A stretch of 64,000 nt of DNA, from assembly GCA_021819435.1 (NCBI GenBank), contig JAKARB010000003.1:124001-188000 (forward strand), read 5' to 3'. Origin of the DNA: Pseudomonadota bacterium (GTDB lineage: Bacteria; Pseudomonadota; Gammaproteobacteria; Burkholderiales; Burkholderiaceae_C). The notes under the pieces are model-generated. The model made no database searches, was not told the origin of the DNA, and worked only from the letters and a program-made list of their open reading frames with translations. Numbering within the stretch: position 1 is the stretch's first letter; every line of letters starts with the position of its first letter. Below, one piece after another: positions 61,984-64,000 of this stretch. The position numbers and the translations under genes were made by a program.

Positions 61984-63444
61984 TCAGGCCGTGCCACCGA
62001 CCGTCAGGCCCTCGATGCGCAGCGTGGGCTGACCAACGCCAACCGGCACGCTCTGGCCATCCTTGCCGCAGGTGCCGACGCCGCTGTCGAGCTTGAGGTC
62101 GTTGCCGACCATGCTGACGCGGGTCATGGCGTCGGGGCCGTTGCCGATCAGGGTGGCGCCCTTGATCGGATACAGGATCTTGCCGTTTTCGACCCAGTAG
62201 GCCTCGGAAGCCGAGAAGACGAACTTGCCCGAGGTGATGTCGACCTGGCCACCGCCAAAGTTGGCAGCGTAAACACCACGCTTGATGGACTCGACGATCT
62301 CATCGGGGTGCTTGTCCCCAGCCAGCATGTAGGTGTTGGTCATGCGCGGCATGGGCAGGTGGGCGTAGCTTTCGCGGCGTCCGTTGCCGGTGGGCGCGGT
62401 CTTCATCAGGCGGGCGTTGGTGGCGTCTTGCATGTAGCCGCGCAGGATGCCGTCTTCGATCAGGACGTTGCGCTGGCTGACGTGGCCTTCGTCGTCGATG
62501 TTGAGTGAGCCGCGGCGGTCGGGCAGCGTGCCGTCGTCGAGCACGGTGACGCCCTTGGCGGCCACGCGCTGGCCGATGCGGCCGGAGAACACGCTGGAGC
62601 CCTTTCGGTTGAAGTCGCCCTCCAGCCCGTGGCCGACGGCTTCGTGCAGCAGGATGCCGGGCCAGCCGGAGCCGAGCACCACGGTCATCTCCCCTGCGGG
62701 CGCGGGGCGCGATTCAAGGTTGACGAGCGCAGCGTGAACGGCCTGATCGACGTAGCCTTGGGTGATTTCAGGGGTGAAGTAAGCCAGGTCGTGGCGTCCA
62801 CCGCCGCCCGAGGAGCCGACTTCGCGGCGGCCGTTCTGCTCGGCGATGACGGTGACGGACAGGCGGATGAGCGGGCGCACGTCGGCAGCGAGCACGCCAT
62901 TGGCGCGGGCCACCAGCACGACGTCGTATTCGCAGCCCAGGCCGGCCATGACCTGCACGATGCGCGGGTCCTTGGCGCGGGCACGGCGTTCGACGTCTTC
63001 AAGCAGGGCCACCTTGGCGGCGCTGTCCATGGAGGCGATGGGATCGAAATCACCGTAGAGGCTGCGGCTGGGCGCGACCTGGTGGCCGCCGACCTTGACG
63101 CGGCGACTCTGGCCAGCTGCGGCGATGGTGCGCACGGTGCGCGCGGCGTCGAGCAGCGCGGCTTCGGAGATGTCGTCGGAGTAGGCGAAGGCGGTTTTCT
63201 CGCCGGAGATGGCGCGCACGCCCACGCCCTGGTCGATGCCGAAGCTGCCGGATTTGACGATGCCTTCTTCGAGGCTCCAGCCTTCGCTGCGCGTGTACTG
63301 GAAGTACAGGTCGGCGTCGTCGACACGGTGTTGCGTGATGACGCGCAGGGCGTTCAAAAGGGTCGATTCATCCAGGCCATAGGGCGCGAGCAGCAGGTCG
63401 CGGGCGGTCTGGAGGCGGGCGAGGGTGGCTTCGACGGCGATCAT
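61984..63444 (-). CDS. tldD: Metalloprotease TldD
   Basis: 486 residues. The zinc motif H-E-x3-H is visible in [13 protein letters not shown]. The N-terminal half has [17 protein letters not shown], and F-S-G-R-I-G-Q-R-V follows the zinc site. TldD works with TldE to unwind and cut peptides such as microcin precursors and the CcdA antitoxin. The partner tldE is not in the window. The start at 63444 is the family start. Confidence 0.96.
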   Translation of the reverse strand: MIAVEATLARLQTARDLLLAPYGLDESTLLNALRVITQHRVDDADLYFQYTRSEGWSLEEGIVKSGSFGIDQGVGVRAISGEKTAFAYSDDISEAALLDAARTVRTIAAAGQSRRVKVGGHQVAPSRSLYGDFDPIASMDSAAKVALLEDVERRARAKDPRIVQVMAGLGCEYDVVLVARANGVLAADVRPLIRLSVTVIAEQNGRREVGSSGGGGRHDLAYFTPEITQGYVDQAVHAALVNLESRPAPAGEMTVVLGSGWPGILLHEAVGHGLEGDFNRKGSSVFSGRIGQRVAAKGVTVLDDGTLPDRRGSLNIDDEGHVSQRNVLIEDGILRGYMQDATNARLMKTAPTGNGRRESYAHLPMPRMTNTYMLAGDKHPDEIVESIKRGVYAANFGGGQVDITSGKFVFSASEAYWVENGKILYPIKGATLIGNGPDAMTRVSMVGNDLKLDSGVGTCGKDGQSVPVGVGQPTLRIEGLTVGGTA

Positions 63445-63470
63445 GGACGCATTCTGGCACGCCAGGGGGC

Positions 63471-64000
63471 TCACAGGTTGAGCAGGGCCTTGACGCGCAG
63501 GAGTTCGTCGGGCTTGAAGTTGGCGTTGATGTAGGCCTGCATGTCTTGTTTGCGCTGCACGTCGGAGAGGTTCTGTGAGGCCTTCAGGCGGTCCCATTCG
63601 ACGCGGGCAGCGGCCAGGCGGCGCTCCCAGTCGGCCCATTCCTCGTCGGCCTTGGCCAGGCGGTTGGCGGCGTCGACACCGTAGCGAGCGACGCGTTCGG
63701 CGTGCACGGCGGCCGGGTCCTTGCCCGGAGCCATCTGGGGCACGGGCTCGCCGGGGTCGGGCGGCGGCGGCTGGCCGGACTCGACCTGCGCGACGTATTG
63801 CTTGAACTTGGCTTCGTCTTCGGCGAAGAAGGCGCGGGCCCAGTCTTCACCCAGGATCTGGCGGCGCACCATGCGCTGCTCTTCGAACGCGGGCATCCAG
63901 GTGTTGCGATCGGACTGCACGAAGGTGTTGCGCCAATCGTGGGTGCGCAAGCTCCAGTACTTGTCCCAGATGGCCATGATGGCGTTGCCCAGCTCTTCGC
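63471..64000 (-). CDS. Lipase secretion chaperone-like protein (5' end outside window)
   Basis: The last 176 codons are present and the frame is open to the window edge, so the internal ATG at 63977 is probably not the start. The sequence [28 protein letters not shown] and [20 protein letters not shown] follows the helical repeats of Lif-type foldases, which are membrane-anchored in the periplasm and fold secreted lipases. The lipase gene would lie outside the window. Length and N-terminal anchor cannot be checked. Confidence 0.65.
   Translation of the reverse strand, partial: EELGNAIMAIWDKYWSLRTHDWRNTFVQSDRNTWMPAFEEQRMVRRQILGEDWARAFFAEDEAKFKQYVAQVESGQPPPPDPGEPVPQMAPGKDPAAVHAERVARYGVDAANRLAKADEEWADWERRLAAARVEWDRLKASQNLSDVQRKQDMQAYINANFKPDELLRVKALLNL

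Overview
The window is about 64 kb of high-GC, densely packed chromosomal DNA that reads as a betaproteobacterium of the order Burkholderiales, probably close to Comamonadaceae or Leptothrix/Rubrivivax-type genera. This is inferred from gene orders (aroQ-accB-accC-prmA-DUF3426, rhodanese-grxC-secB-gpsA), from the protein families and from a ribosomal cluster that starts at rplN and has no infA between secY and rpmJ. No rRNA operon, CRISPR array, insertion sequence or integrase was found.

Layout. 1-2302: the start of a flippase-like membrane protein, then a two-gene RloA/RloB (AbiL-like) candidate phage-defence operon. 2527-6276: lysS and a FUSC-family membrane protein. 6310-12650: a stress or envelope cluster with small membrane proteins, a zinc peptidase, a BON lipoprotein, a stand-alone receiver, a divergent NarL-type regulator and CHASE3 kinase, DUF1328, and a YqjD/YqjE-like operon. 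Palindromes with a GTC-N-GAC core recur in its intergenic gaps. 12726-23381: a lone molybdopterin oxidoreductase, an unknown protein, a TlpA-like thioredoxin, the aroQ-accB-accC-prmA block, a DUF3426 zinc-ribbon protein, a PfkB kinase and a secreted EEP-family phosphodiesterase. 23459-29391: gpmA, rhodanese-grxC-DUF1304-secB-gpsA, trmL and an HDOD protein.

29654-36755 is the most unusual stretch. It begins with a bufferin-like (MNIO/DUF692) RiPP operon: an exported Cys-rich peptide with five C-S-K-K repeats, the MNIO enzyme, a partner reduced to one domain, and a DoxX membrane protein. It continues with a coupled trio of a periplasmic binding protein, a hybrid histidine kinase and a TonB-dependent receptor. 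36832-38452: a TetR gene with a textbook promoter and two operators, a YciI-like protein and tag. 38428-39823: a LexA box controls an ImmA/IrrE-like metalloprotease and an unknown two-helix membrane protein that ends in a perfect P-loop motif, next to the 3' end of tRNA-Arg(CCG).

40108-50136: cytochrome c5, purU-SnoaL-yheT-like genes, ilvE with a CHCC zinc finger, ackA with a MaoC-phosphotransacetylase fusion, and a TetR/old-yellow-enzyme pair. 50331-50591: two initiator tRNA-Met genes. 50772-60242: the spc and alpha ribosomal operons on the minus strand (rplN to rplQ) with rpoA and secY. 60312-64000: a LysR/nfsB divergent pair, tldD and the 3' part of a lipase-chaperone-like gene.
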